Below are positions 10,801 to 22,735 of a stretch of 64,000 bases of DNA, one piece after another (position 1 is the stretch's first letter; each line of letters begins with the position of its first letter). The notes below the pieces were generated by a model that saw nothing but the letters and a program-made list of their open reading frames with translations, ran no database searches and had not been told where the DNA came from. The stretch covers positions 2,542,001-2,606,000 of the forward strand of contig JAZGTN010000015.1 of NCBI GenBank assembly GCA_037783415.1, written 5' to 3'. Origin of the DNA: Leptasterias polaris. Lineage: Eukaryota; Echinodermata; Asteroidea; Forcipulatida; Asteriidae. Made by a program: the position numbers and the translations under genes.

Positions 10801-13600
10801 GCCAGTCTTCTAGCCCCCCCCCCCCCCCCCCCCCCCCCCGTCAGTCAACACCAACCAGTCATCGTGAACTCCCTATAGTGCCACCCAGTTCTTTGACTCC
10901 TAGTGCCTGCCAGTGACCTTGACTCCTAGAGTCCAAATGGCCAGTCGTAGTGACATCGTCATGTAACAACAGCCTTGGTGCCCCCCTCTATCCATCTCCA
11001 CCCAACACAGTTAGTGCCTACCAGAGCTAGTGCCTACCACTCCTGTATTCGAATGCCAATTATACCAGTCAATTTCAGGCCTGAAATTACATGGAGGCCC
11101 CGGGAGCCGAGGTCTCTGTTGCCCCTGTCAAAAGTTTCCCCACAGACTTTAAGATTTTCCAATGGAAGTGCCTTTTGCAAAATGGAAATAGCCTTGCCCT
11201 CTCAATCTCAAATATGAAATTTCAAGTCCGATTCCTAAAACAATGGGAGTCAATTGAAAGCCAAAGTTCAAGTCTCAGACTGGAGCCCCCCCCCCCTGAC
11301 TCTGCTGTCATTTTAAAGGGGCACCAAGACAATGAATAGACTAAGTGTACTGTCTTGCCATCCTTAATTGCGTCAATAAATAATCAGACTTGATCAATGG
11401 ATCAAGCAAAGTTGGCAATACAGGGAGGCCTTGTACGCTAAAACGCTGACTGTAGCTCCTCGTTCACTCAGCAGGTCATAATAACTCAATTATAGACAGG
11501 AACCGTTTCATCTGCATCCCTCCTGATAGTAGCATCGCTGGCGGGCAAACTCTCTCTGGCGGGCAAACTCTCTCTGGCGGGCAAACCCTCGTAAGTAGAC
11601 CTTGCAGCCAGAGAGTCAAAACAAATGTAACCCGAGACAGATGTTGTTCAATCGTGGAGACTCCAGGGGCTACTTCTCAAACCTCAAACTGTCAACTCGT
11701 AACTCACAAGAGGGCCGTCTTGGGGCGGTCAAGGGGTCAAGTGTAAAGACAATGCGGGATCGTTGTATGGCTTATGGCTCATGAGATTTTTCAAACACTT
11801 TACTACGATATTTTTATGAGAAAACTCTCTTTGTGTCGCAGCTGTTTCTTATTTATAACTGGGTGTGTTTTCAATTCACTAACACATACAGTAGTCCTGC
11901 TTGGGGGTTGGGGAAAGGGAGTTAAATGTGCTGTACAGTACTATTTGTTACAGTCCATTTCAATTTGTAAAGGCGCTGACTTTGTTAACTTTCCTTGAAC
12001 AAATCAGGGCGTCAATTCCTTAACTTTGAACCAAATATTTCCACCTGAAATACTGCCATGTGCATCAAAAAAACATATAGTTTTTTTTCTTCATATTTTC
12101 CCTATTGCAATAAACACATTCTGAATAGTGCATAAACTTCCCTTTTTTCCCTTGAGAGAATGTTTGCCTTGTTTCTTTTTCGTAGTTTTTTTTTTATTTG
12201 TGTAGAAAAAATTTAGTATTTTAGTTTTTCAGTAATGTTATTGTTATCGAGTGTATTTCAAACCAACCGGTTTCAAATTGAGGTTACAATGGTTAAGTCA
12301 CAATTAAATTTTCAATTCATTAAAGTAACTCTTTATGAAACAGATCGACAAACACAAATTGAAAGTTTATTCTCTTTTAAAACAATTCGGTCCTCACCTG
12401 TTGTAGCCGCGCAGTGAAAACACGCCCTTTGGCTTTAAACTCCGGTCGTTCTTGTAGTACAAGACGTACTCCCGGTATAGTACCACGTATCGAAGCTGCC
12501 ATTTTGAAAATAGACCGGTGTTGATGACAGAGCCTACGGACTCTGTCACTGTATCGGTCATCTTCTCCTGGGCTCGCTTGTAGAGAAAGCCGCAGTGTTC
12601 ATTGTCTTGTTTAAGGATGTCGCATACACCTTGAATTGACAAGAAAAAAAGTTTCCAGAATTAGTAAACTTGTTCTCAGTTATTTATGAAACAAGTTTCC
12701 AGAATTCAGTTCAGGAAAACTCACAAGTAGATTTAATAACAATTTGTTTTCATAGGATTTGAAACTTTGCACGGCTGGTGGCAGATACAATCTATTTTTT
12801 TAAGGTTTGTGGTAAAACTATTGTACATATAAAAAACTCTCTTTTTAGTTGTGGTGGTAAAAAAAAAAAAACGGTGGTGTAATAACTCAGTTCAGTTACT
12901 CCGATTATCTTCAAGAGAAACAAGCCTTCCCCTGAAGATGGTCCAAGCATACGGATCAAAACGTCAACTTGTTACACCACTGGTTTTTATCAGAACCACC
13001 ACAACTTATACTGTATGAGAGATTTCATATGTGTCAAGGCAAACCTTACTAGGTTTTTTAAAACCATCTTTATGATATTTGAGAAAGTTATGAGAGATGC
13101 AAATGACCCCCGTCAGTAGATAATTTTAACATTTCATTTTTCACATCAATCAAAGAAATTGTATCTTGCCTTTCCGACTGTCATTTCTCACAGCGCTATA
13201 CTGTAAGCTTTAAAAAATATCAAATAATAAACCAAAATGGAATGGCTTCTGACTGGCATCATTGAACAAAGATATTGACAATATTGGGAGACCGCTCAGT
13301 TGGTAGAGCACCGGCACATTTATCGGAGGTCACAGGTTCAAGTCCTGGTCTATTCAATGTTCCTAAATATTGAACTCAAACTTTTTTTTTTAAGGTTCGT
13401 TCCGGCATCCCCTCTATATGCAATTAATAAAAATAATTTTTTTTTTTACTTTAAAACATGATAAATGATTACTGAATGTACTTACTGATATTTTCCAGAC
13501 CATGCATGTAGTTGTTCTCGATGTCGAGCTTCAATGAGGACCCCGAGTTGTAGCCCTCCGGGCCTTCGCGCTGGGACTGCTGCTGCCAAGACTGGGCCAT
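1831..13600 (-). CDS. SH3BP2: SH3BP2-like adaptor, 5' part (five coding exons, continues beyond position 1)
   Basis: Coding exons in transcript order: 13600-13486, 12629-12398, 6482-6365, 2797-2736, 2039-1831; every junction is GT-AG and phases agree, giving about 245 residues. The PH domain covers roughly residues 50-172: CGFLYKR at its start, KWQLRYVVLYREYVLYYK, the signature GVFSLRGYNRVVRAED, then AFKIIG, RTWYFSAASE and the terminal-helix Trp in LWMAFFKVTMEKA. The order matches the PH domain of 3BP2 (known family: PH, proline-rich linker, SH2; cytoplasmic adaptor for Syk/Src/Vav/PLC-gamma signalling at phosphoinositide membranes). The last visible exon encodes an acidic stretch, IYEDIEEPLESSEEQYLPP, comparable to the tyrosine-bearing acidic linker of 3BP2, followed by PIPPRKEY. 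The start ATG at 13600 follows no nearer in-frame ATG. The SH2 domain and C-terminus are not in this window. Identification rests on recalled family similarity. Confidence 0.87.
2019..2302. repeat. Tandem duplication, about 142 bp, copying a splice acceptor
   Basis: Two diverged copies: shared blocks GGATCTGAAATG, AATGTTGTCTGGA and GAAGAGGATGAAGAAATGCT. The first copy includes the acceptor and first 20 or so bases of SH3BP2-like exon 5 (minus strand CATTTCAG|ATCCTT); the second carries the same acceptor 142 bp upstream in the intron. Confidence 0.85.
2786..3164. repeat. Near-identical tandem duplication, unit 189 bp
   Basis: Units 2786-2974 and 2975-3164 differ at only a few positions (for example one extra A in TATAAAGC and one A/G change). 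The left unit contains the 5' end of SH3BP2-like exon 4 with its acceptor, so the right unit holds a decoy copy of that acceptor and 12 coding bases. High identity implies a recent event. Confidence 0.92.
3749..4100 (-). repeat. SINE family C copy with tRNA(Leu/Ser)-like head
   Basis: On the minus strand the head reads TGGCATGTCGTGGTTGAGTGG, a long variable-arm-like region, and GGTTCGAGTCCCCGG (B box). The body is shared with copies at 36937-37282 and 37500-37818, including GTTAACCCC, GTTCTGGGTT and GAAACCAAGG blocks. No acceptor-stem pairing was seen, so it is not scored as a tRNA gene. Confidence 0.8.
5931..6358. repeat. Polypyrimidine minisatellite-like tract, about 430 bp
   Basis: The plus strand is almost entirely C and T, with irregular repeats of motifs such as CCCTTCCCTCATGTCCCC and CCCTCAGGTCCCC. 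It ends just before the donor of SH3BP2-like exon 3, so the pre-mRNA of that gene is purine-rich at the start of this intron. Confidence 0.85.
6483..12397 (-). other. Intron 2 of the SH3BP2-like gene
   Basis: About 5.9 kb. Holds pieces of the dispersed repeat listed for 1-1830, a copy of repeat family D (9768-9995), poly-G and poly-C runs (9854-9872, 10814-10839) and three tandem GGCGGGCAAAC-type units near 11538-11588. Open frames here lack matched splice sites and family resemblance. Confidence 0.65.
9768..9995. repeat. Dispersed repeat family D copy
   Basis: Shares long blocks with 59155-59425 in the same orientation: GGCTCCTAGTGGATGATACC, CATCCTTACGGACTGTGAAG, CAGTTGATTTGGGTC. This copy has a 19-base G run where the other has five Gs. 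Confidence 0.85.
13238..13360 (+). repeat. tRNA-derived SINE, family A
   Basis: A box GCTCAGTTGGTAGAGC and B box GGTTCAAGTCC are correctly ordered and spaced. The preceding segment TGGCTTCTGACTGGCA..GATATTGACA is shared with copies at 17852 and 27165, which marks it as a mobile family and not a lone tRNA gene. Confidence 0.75.
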
Positions 13601-13845
13601 GGACGAAGCACGGTGCTAATAATGACTCCTGGCAGGACGGGGTTCATGGGTAGTTCGCCGGTTAGCGATAATACGTACGTATGCGGTTAACTCATGGATC
13701 TGGACGATAAAACAAAACAAACAGGAAAGACGTCATTACAAGAAAGCGGTCAGCTATCTTCTACATAACCTGGAATTGGTTCATAGTCATGGGTTGAGAT
13801 TGGCCGAGGACTAGAAATGAAGAGACTGCTTGGTCCTAGGGCCCT

Positions 13846-14060
13846 CGGCGGTCGGGTTTGCGTAGTGGTATCGTTCTTCGCTTACAGCCTCTAGGACCCG
13901 TTCGAATCCTGCTGGGTGGAAATGCGGACTGGGTCTTGTCTTACATGTACGGCATGGGTTTTCCCTAGAATAGTTTTTCTGGGGTTTTCCTCCCACATCT
14001 AAAACTGAAACTTCCTTCCTTGTCTTCTCTCCATGGGGCCCTTGTTTGTTTATGTCATAC
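13846..14060 (+). repeat. SINE family B copy
   Basis: tRNA-like head (GTAGTGGTATCGTTCTTCGC, then CCGTTCGAATCC) followed by the family body: GGTTTTCC, TCCTCCCACATCTAAAA, TGAAACTTCCTTCCTTGTCT, TTCTCTCCAT. The same body occurs at 27832-28078 (minus) and 57708-57975 (plus). Confidence 0.85.
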
Positions 14061-14134
14061 TTGGGGGAAATCTGCCCGTATTTGTTTTTATTTACACTGT
14101 CAGTGTTGGGCAATGGTCCGAGTATAAATGCAGA

Positions 14135-14392
14135 ATATAGACCGTATCGAATATGACGTTACATGTACCTTTCAATTATACCTACAACATGGCGTCTGTG
14201 AGCGTGTGCGTGTGCGTGTGCCATAGAAATCAAACCAGGAACGCTAAGAAGCGTTTACACGCGCATACGGCCTGTCCTATGATATGGCGGCTTTCATGCA
14301 CTCTGCGTTCCTGGTTTGATTTCTATGGCACACACACACGCTCACAGATGTGGGGCATTTGAAAGGTAACGTCATATTCGATACGGTCTATT
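14135..14392. mobile_element. Fold-back MITE with arms of about 110 bp
   Basis: The left arm, starting TATAGACCGTATCGAATATG, is mirrored by the right arm ending CATATTCGATACGGTCTAT. Inner arms also pair (CATAGAAATCAAACCAGGAA and its complement), with GT-rich blocks (GCGTGTGCGTGTG) between. No coding capacity. Confidence 0.88.
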
Positions 14393-14691
14393 GTACCATA
14401 AAAATGTGCGCTTCCTATAAAACAAGGGATGCTCTTTAACACTGAACTACTTGTAGCCAAATTAGTTTTGAACTTAACTTTCAAAGCAGGGTTTACTGTA
14501 ACTCTATTCAGTGATATGGGGGTGGGGGTGGCAGTATACAGCTTTTCACCAATCCATATTTCATATTACAAAAAGTATGCTTTTCAACACTAGACTATAG
14601 ACAGCCAGCCCACTTGGAGAGAATTTTGACTGGTCCATGGGGTGTTTTTAGTGGCATTTGGAGGCTGGGCAGGGTGTACTTGCAGTTCACA

Positions 14692-15180
14692 AGTTAATGA
14701 CCATAAAAACTCACTTGGTAAAGAGCACTGAAGAGCTGTTGATAAAAACAAAACATTGTTAAAAACAACACCCTTTGAAGTAATGTAGTTTTAGAAAAGA
14801 GGTAATTTTTCACCCCAAAATTTTGAATCTGAGGAAGGCTTTCGTTCTCAGGCATCCTGAAAGCACACATTTCTATGCAACAAGGGCGTTTGTTTCTTTC
14901 ATTATTTGCTTGCAACTTTGATGACCAATTGAGCCAAAATTTCAAAATTTGTTATTTTATGCATTATTGCAGTGAACGATTTCCCTTGTATAGCAGAGCA
15001 AATTGCTACACAAAATGCATCAGTTGCTACTCAAAAATCAGGAGTTGCTACAATATTAGCATTCAGTGTGCACAAAACAAGTCTTGAAAATTTTGCTATG
15101 CAAAATTGCTGGATGGAATCGTTCCCTGTATGGGATACACCAAGCTACATGTACACCAAGTGAGGATACTGGTCTTTGAC
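14692..15180. mobile_element. Diverged relic of the TTAA-flanked element family
   Basis: Shares ordered blocks with 35776-36150: AAAAACT.ACTTGG, GAGAGCTGTTGATA-like, GAAGTAA.GTAGTTTT, GATGACCAATTGAG, TTGTTATTTTATGCAT and CACCAAGTGAG.ATACTGGTC. Contains an extra AT-rich insert near the right end. Confidence 0.7.
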
Positions 15181-17851
15181 ATCCCAAATGTATACCCTGC
15201 ATTAAGGGTCGAACACTCACTGGATGACAGTTAACAAAATGTTTCTCTGCCGTTTATTTTGTGTGATTGTGCAATTCATAAGTCCCAAGGAAGGAAGTTC
15301 TGATTATATACAGTAACTTCTCCATTATCCACTTCCTTGTTTTAGAATTATTGTATGCTTATTAGCTAAACATAACAAGTTCAAAACTTCAATATGTACA
15401 GTAATTACCCTTCAATAATGTAATTTTTACCACTTACATGTAGTGTAACTTGATTAAAAACAAAACTGTTAAGGCTGTTGACTTTCGGCTGCATCAAGTA
15501 CAAACTACATGCACCGGTATTCAGCCTGAGATCTGGGGACAACTTCATAGAGATGCTTAACAACCGATTTTGTGCCAACCACAACACAAGCACACGGAAA
15601 GGCATGCTGACATTCCAGTGCTCAAAGTATGAAAATGGATGACGTAACAATGCGAATCCAGGTTGAACGCGCAAGCTGGCTGCCTATTTTTAATTGCTTT
15701 AAACTTGTGAAATACGCTTAAATGCTTTTAAAAGCAAATTTTTCTGCCAATGTTAGCGCGAAAATTTGCTTACTTTACCATTAAGCAGTGCTATGAAATT
15801 GGAGCCAGGTCAAGTGCAAATAAAAATGGGGTGCCCACATTACATTTTGTATCAACACATAAAACAGGTTTGAAAGTCAAAACAGGGGAAATAAACTTTT
15901 TACCACACCCCTGAGGCTATGCTAACACTCTGCATACTTGTACATGTGTAAGGCCTCATGTTTCACTCCTTTGGAGAGAGGACACTTTGCTTTTTAAATA
16001 CAAAAAAAGGAACTTTCATAGTACAAAAAACCTACTTTCTACATTTAAAAAAGGCATCCAGTCAAAAGGGTCATGAAACAGAAGCCTCCTTGCCATATTC
16101 GCCTCCGAAAAAAAAAAAAATCCAGGGCTCAATTTCACAAAGCACTTCTCATCATTAAATGCCAAAAAGATTTGTATTGTGACATCAAACTTTGCTCAGC
16201 AATTAAGATTGGTAAACACTCAAGATCTAAATCTTAGCTTCTAAAACCAAGGCAAACACTATAAATGCCTCTTCAGTGGCTTCACCAGCAGCGCCATTTA
16301 CAAAGACAACACCTTGAAACAAGACTACACCAGTACAACTCACCTCAGGCTGCTAGAGTCTGCAGAGACTAATCCCACAGCGTACATTGTAATTTTGTAA
16401 AAATGTAAAGCACAGCACTTGAACCACAAGTTCTGGGTCCATTACAACGTCCACGCTACAGTGCACTCAATATGATCACCGAGGAGCTACTCTAATGCGC
16501 AAAGCATGGTTTGCGTTCCTGAGAAAGAGGGCTAAAAATACTCCAGTAATCCATATGGTACATAGTGTATCTAAACGTGTACAAGTTTTATTCCTGTACA
16601 AGTAGCCCCATGGTGTGTGATTCAAGTTAATTTTAAAGTCACAGCGGCCTGATGTTAGAAAGTATGCATACTGTGTGTAAATTTGATAGCAGCGGCGTTC
16701 ACGTCTTGCGCAGAGTAGATCGACATTTCTTATTAAACAAACAGGATGCTTGGAATCGGCTGGAATGAACAGGCGCCTGTTACCATGCCCTAGATTAAAG
16801 GCTCTAGTGGCAGTAGTGGGTGGTGCAATGGGTAACTCATACACTGGGTGCAGGTCTTGCTTTGTGTTCTGGGTATGGATGAAAGACTCTGGTCTCCTTT
16901 GATTTCATTACACCTTGTTTTTGTTTTGTAACAAAACTTGTTTTAATGGGTGGGGTAGGTAACTAGATACAGAGGTGCCATGCTCAATGTAATTCGAATT
17001 CAAAATTTTAAAATTAATATTTACTGTCTCCATGTTCAGAATGGAGAAACTTGCATCCCTGTTTTTAGGCGAGGCAACATACAGAAAATTACGTCCCTGT
17101 TTTTAGCCGTGGCAACATTTTTTTCCTGCAGTGCTACCTTAACTTTTAAAGCAAAGAGAAAGACCTTATAAGAGTTGGAATGCCCCTTTTTCAAGTCCCG
17201 ACCCTTTCTGGTTTTAGCTAGGTTGCAATTTGAATACATAAATTACTTTAAAAAAATAAAAAATTTCCTGTTTATTGGTTGTGATAACTTGATACTATCT
17301 GACACTGTGAATTATTTTGTTGTTGACCAGAATAGAAAATTAGCACTGATGATGTATAACAGTTTGTTTACCACTTTCCAGAAGAATGAAAAACAAAATA
17401 GTGTCTCTGCACAACTGTAGGAAATGCACTTACCAAGTATTAAGCATTGCGGTAAACAAATTGTGGCGTTATACTGTACATGTACTTTGACTTGTTTTTG
17501 TGGTCTGGATGCGTAAATTGCATTTTGCACTTCTTCTTTTTTTTCTAAATTTAAGGTCTTGACACTGTGAACATTTTTTGTGGGTTTTGGTTTTGTTTTT
17601 TGACCAGCAAGATGGCTTGAATTTCATTTTAAAACAAAATACTTTTGTATCTGGGTTACAAAGTTCCTATCGTAATTTCCTTATTCACATGTAAACGTAA
17701 TACAAACCAAGGAAATGGGAAATCCAGCCTCACGTACATGTAGTAGGCTGTTTCTTTGAAATTGAAACCAATAACCAAAAACAAATAATAGCAGAATAAA
17801 CTTTAAAATGTTACTTAGATGTGATCCCTGGTTTTAGGACATTTTAAGGTT

Positions 17852-17975
17852 GAATGGCTTCTGACTGGCACGCACGAATTAACAAGGATTGACAAAATAC
17901 ATGTAGGGAGACAGCCAACATAGGGCTAGATGTAGAGTACCGGCGCGTTAATCCAGAGGTCTCAGGTTTGAATCC
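17852..17975 (+). repeat. tRNA-derived SINE, family A (degenerate)
   Basis: Carries the family lead TGAATGGCTTCTGACTGGCA and B box GGTTTGAATCCC; the A-box region is disrupted by a short insertion including TACATGTA-like sequence. Confidence 0.65.
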
Positions 17976-18368
17976 CATTCTTGTAAATATTTCTTTGTTT
18001 GTTAAATTAAATTAAAGTCAGTTTCACGCATGTTTTGTTACTTGATCTTTAAAACAAATCCATAAGGGAAAACTCCCAAGAAAGCCAAGAAGCAAGTTAC
18101 CGTTTCTAATCTGACTATAGAATAATACAAGTTTTTAAATATTGGCGGTTTTTTTAAGTTCAAAGACTCCACATTATGTTTTTGAACTTCAATTCAACCG
18201 GGCCTAATTTATATAGCTGGGAACAACAAAATTTATCAAAATGCCATGTCACGTGTACTGCTTATTTCTGCATAGCAGAAAATTAAGTGGTGTTTGAAGC
18301 TTTGCATGGTGTGAGAATTTAGAAGCAACTATAAATAAATAGTAAACTTGCGGGTACAACCATACATT

Positions 18369-18510
18369 GTGGGAGTGGTGGCTCTGAAAAGAGCCGGTTT
18401 GGTCTCGACGTTTCGAGCAGTATACTCTGCTCTTGAAGAAGAAACGGAGTATACTGCTCGATCGAAACGTCGATTCCAAACCGGCTCTTTTTAGAGCCAC
18501 CACTCCTACA
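18369..18510. mobile_element. Fold-back element, arms about 60 bp
   Basis: GTGGCTCTGAAAAGAGCCGG and the mirrored CCGGCTCTTTTTAGAGCCAC bracket a second pair of GAGCAGTATACTCTGCTC and GGAGTATACTGCTCG. A shorter relative lies at 61014-61130. Confidence 0.85.
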
Positions 18511-19979
18511 ATAAAAAGATATTTATACATGGTTGCATACTCACAAGTTTACTATTTACCGGTATTTATAGTTAGTTCTCATGCAGAAAATTGTTACTGC
18601 TTTTAAAATCAGCTCCATGGAATTGTGCTTTAAATGTACACCCCATAGAAACACAAACTGTCCAGGGTGCAGTAAGCACAGAATTTGTGGTAAGCAGAAT
18701 TGAGCCCTGTACACAATGAGTCATTGACGACAAAACAATAGAATTGCTTCCTCTTGAACATGATCTTCCACGGGAACAAAATAGACGGAAACATTTTAGT
18801 TATTTTTTTGAGTAATTTGCCCGCGACCACAAGCATTGCAATATCACCATTGTTCGTTCACTGACATGTGAAAGTTGCATTTCCCCTGACATGTGACAAT
18901 ACTAGCCTGTAGATGAACTTTCAATTTGGAGGAGGGGACTGGGGGGGGGGATGAATTGGTTATTCTTGACCTCTTGACCTAGTTAACTAAGTTTGTTAGT
19001 TGCTCAGGAAACAATTGGTTATAGAGGCTGACTCCCCAAGAAATACCAGGTGATAAAGGTCGTTCAACTTGAACAGGATGACAATAAATGCAATTTACCT
19101 AACAAACTAAAAATATTTCTTTAAAATGATTCTCGGCTGAATCCAATTGTTTTCCTATTCTACATAAAGACTGTCAAACAAACAAAAAGGATTCATGTTT
19201 AAATGCTGGGGGAAAAAGAGGGTTGGTAGATAGGGAAGGAAACATTATTTTAGGATTCATTCTAAAACGGGGATACAAAAAAAGTTCAATAAGTGGGATG
19301 TCGCTGTGAAGTGATTTTTATACTATGCAATCAGTTGACAATTTTTCTATTTTAAAGGTGCTGCATACGTTTGGTAATTGGAGCCTACTAATTAAGTGTT
19401 AATCCTATATAAATGTAGGCATATACAATAAAACTAACCTGTGAAAATTTCACTTCAAATGGTGGTCGCGTTTTTGAGATATCACCGAAAAACCAGAGCG
19501 AATATTTCCACGCAGGAAGAATATTCCCCATAGGAATACACAGTCTGAGAAGCGTTTCTGACAGAAACGCTTCTCAGATTCAAATTTTGGGAAATAAAAA
19601 GTGATATATTTTTCCATAACCGTAGTACTTCGAAGTTAAAAGTTTCTCAACATTCATTATACTACCCAAAGCTGCTGTACTTCTTACAGATTTATAGGTT
19701 TTTGAGCAGTCGGGTTTAAGAGGCTGTGTCATCAAGATCAAAACATGCCTATGGCTGTATGCAATTATGAACTCTCACCTACATGTAGTTACTGCAGGCA
19801 AATGCGCACTCTCCATATGTGTATGATACTGGCCTGCTTTGATCATAAAACACAGCATCCTTTTTAAAGGAAAAACAAAATAAATATTTTGTTTGGTCTA
19901 AAGTACACGCACATATCTCAGTAACTGATTAAATCTCCTATTGAAAGCCTCCTAAAAAAATCAAATTTTAATGTAAACA

Positions 19980-20360
19980 TTAAAGGCACTGAACACGTTT
20001 TGTAATTGTCAAAGACCAGTATTCTCACTTGGTGTATCCCAACATATGCATAAAATAACGAGCCTGTGAAAATTTGGGCTCAATTGGTCATTGAAGTTGC
20101 AAGAAAATGATGAAAGAAAAAACACCTTTGTTGTACAAATTAGTGTGCTTTCAGATAGGAATAAAAGACTTCTGGCCAGAAGTCTTTTATTATTTTAGTG
20201 AGAAATTACCCCTTTCTCAAAAACTACGTTACTTCAGAGGGAGTCGTTTCTCACAATGTTTTATACTATCAACAGCTCTCTGTTGCTCGTTACCAAGTAA
20301 GTTTTTATGCTAATATATATTTTGAGTAATTACCAAACGTGTACATATACAGTGCCTTAA
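19980..20360 (+). mobile_element. piggyBac-like MITE, TTAA-flanked, copy 1
   Basis: Ends TTAA-AGGCACTG and CAGTGCC-TTAA, sub-terminal inverted CACGTTTTGTAATT / AATTACCAAACGTG, and a central palindrome AAAAGACTTCTGGCCAGAAG. A copy in opposite orientation lies at 35776-36150. The TTAA flank fits piggyBac-type insertion; no transposase. Confidence 0.85.
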
Positions 20361-21575
20361 GTAGAAATAGGCCAAGTAATATAATTTATAATGTAACTTG
20401 CACTGCAGCAGACTGCAAACGTCTATGCACTCACACTAAGTAATAATAATATTAATAATATTACCTTTACATTTATTTCAATGCTGCCATAAATCACAAG
20501 AATAGTACAAAAGGTTACATAATTTATTAATTAAACTGATACAGTACATGAACATCAATATTTTACAGATTGAGATAACATCACAGGTATACATACACTA
20601 GACCATGATGATGGAGGTAGGCTCTATGACTAGACTAAATCTCTGTGCTAAAGTCTAGCAAGTCAAAAGTGAACACAAATGGCACTATCACTCCATCAGT
20701 ACAACCATAGAGAAAGGACACAGACAACCATGGAGGAAGGAATTATATTCCATCCTCCATGGTTACGGTACAACCCACACACTATGAACGTTAATTTACA
20801 AACTAGTGTATTTCGCTTAGATCAAACTTACAATTTCCTACATGTACACACATTGACCGAATTCACGCCAACACCGCCGGTCATACGTCCACTTCTTCTC
20901 ACGGTAGTCCTGCACGTCGATCGCACGGGTGAAACACCATGAACACGGAGTAAAAACTTCCACCAGCAGAGAGTATTTCCAACACCGGCAAGTTGCTCTT
21001 TTTGTGAATACCACAGACAGATGTCAGACAGCACAATACAGTGGTTTGCAGACAGACAATGCAAAGATCACATGCACACAGTGTAAACACGACAAACAGT
21101 AATGCTCGCACATGCCAGTTTTGTGTGCACTAAGTACTTACTTTGAGACCAGTGCAGCCATAAAAGTCTTGCCCAACTTTTTAGTCTGAAAACGTGCACT
21201 TCGTGTCAGAAACTTATTAAAGGGCAAAACTGCATTGTCTTGGTTTACGTTTTGACTGGTTTAAAAATGAAAATCAAACAAAAAAAAAATAAAAAAATAC
21301 GAAAAAAACCAATAACAGATAAGTGATATTTAAACACACAAGGACTGTAGACAATCGTACCACCATTTCTTGCCATCTTTGCGGTTTGATTTTTTTTAAT
21401 GAAATGTTTTTATAGTTATTGACCTTTTGTTTGGAATTAAATGAAATGTACAATTTTTTATTTTTTTTTACCAGTTTGATGTAAAAAGCCTTGGAGAATT
21501 TTAATAAATGGAAATGACACCAACGTACAAAAGCATTTTAGTGCCATCGCTATTTTATTTTAAAAAACAGTTAAT

Positions 21576-22446
21576 TTGATTTTGAAGAGCAGTTATTTTG
21601 ATTTTGTAGAGAAGTTATTTTATTTTCAAAAGCAGTTATTTGGATTTTCAAAGGCAGTTATTTTTTTTTCAAAAGCAGTTATTTGGATTTTCAAAGGCAG
21701 TTATTTTTATTTTCAAAAGCAGTTATTTGGATTTTCAAAGGCAGTTATTTTTATTTTCAAAAGCAGTTATTTGGATTTTCAAAGGCAGTTATTTGGATTT
21801 TCAAAATCAGTTATTTGGATTTTCAAAGGCAGTTATTTTTATTTTCAAAATCAGTTATTTGGATTTTCAAAGGCAGTTATTTTTATTTTCAAAATCAGTT
21901 ATTTGGATTTTCAAAGGCAGTAATTATTTTTATTTTCAAAAGCAGTTATTTGGATTTTCAAAGGCAGTTATTTTTATTTTCAAAATCAGTTATTTGGATT
22001 TTCAAAGGCAGTTATTTTTATTTTCAAAATCAGTTATTTGGATTTTCAAAGGCAGTAATTATTTTTATTTTCAAAAGCAGTTATTTGGATTTTCAAAGGC
22101 AGTTATTTTTATTTTCAAAAGCAGTTATTTGGATTTTCAAAGGCAGTTATTTTTATTTTCAAAAGCAGTTATTTGGATTTTCAAAGGCAGTTATTTTTAT
22201 TTTCAAAAGCAGTTATTTGGATTTTCAAAGGCAGTTATTTGGATTTTCAAAAGCAGTTATTTGGATTTTCAAAGGCAGTTATTTGGATTTTCAAAAGCAG
22301 TTATTTGGATTTTCAAAGGCAGTTATTTGGATTTTCAAAAGCAGTTATTTGGATTTTCAAAGGCAGTTATTTGGATTTTCAAAGGCAGTTATTTGGATTT
22401 TCAAAAGCAGTTATTTGGATTTTCAAAGGCAGTTATTTGGATTTAA
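21576..22446. repeat. Tandem array of a 22-bp unit, about 39 copies
   Basis: Two main variants alternate: AGTTATTTGGATTTTCAAAG and AGTTATTTTTATTTTCAAAA, each followed by GC or TC, making a 44-bp dimer; the last 250 bp is mostly the GGATTT variant. A 3-base insertion variant (GTAATTATT) occurs twice, 135 bp apart, showing a further segmental duplication. Three units equal 66 bp, so all plus frames are partly open; those 268-273 codon frames are artefacts. Confidence 0.95.
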
Positions 22447-22735
22447 AAGGGAAGGTATACTTTGGTTAGAAGCCTACAGCAGCTTTCGATGGTATAAAGC
22501 ATGAGAAACGTTTCTGTCAGAAACGTTTCTCAGATTGTGTATTCCTTTTTGGGATTATGATTCTTCCATGCGTGGGACATATTCGCTCCGGTTTTTTTGG
22601 CGATATCTCAAAAACGCGATCACCTTTTGAAATGAAATTTTCACAGGTTAATTTTATTGTATATATCAACATTTATATAGGATTAAAACAATCGAACGCT
22701 TCCAAAAACCAAAGGTATACTTTCCCGTTAAATTC
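22445..22735. mobile_element. Short inverted-repeat element abutting the 22-bp array
   Basis: Ends GGGAAGGTATACTTTGGTTA and the mirrored AACCAAAGGTATACTTTCCC, with an internal palindrome GAGAAACGTTTCTGTC / GACAGAAACGTTTCTC. A diverged relative in opposite orientation lies at 19361-19650. Confidence 0.88.

Larger units (their letters stand above)
2736..12629 (-). other. PH domain of the SH3BP2-like protein, split over three exons
   Basis: Exon 2 gives strands 1-4 with an insertion between strands 1 and 2 (an acidic, Thr/Ser-rich stretch after KRAQEK) longer than I recall for the human protein. Exon 3 gives strands 5-7 and exon 4 the C-terminal helix with its invariant Trp. The basic residues of the early strand loop (KR, then KWQLR) are those that contact phosphoinositide head groups in PH domains generally; binding here is inferred. 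Confidence 0.85.

Noticed and set aside
13284..13357. Functional tRNA genes (also at 17920, 27200, 28030, 57715, 31206).
   Set aside because: A and B boxes are present but no convincing acceptor stem, and each has the flanks of a multi-copy SINE family.
16476..16844. 122-codon minus-strand frame.
   Set aside because: No domain, no clear splice or promoter context, composition like the surrounding intergenic DNA.
21576..22504. Open frames of 115-273 codons rich in Phe/Ser/Lys/Gln.
   Set aside because: By-product of the 22-bp array; three overlapping frames are open alike.
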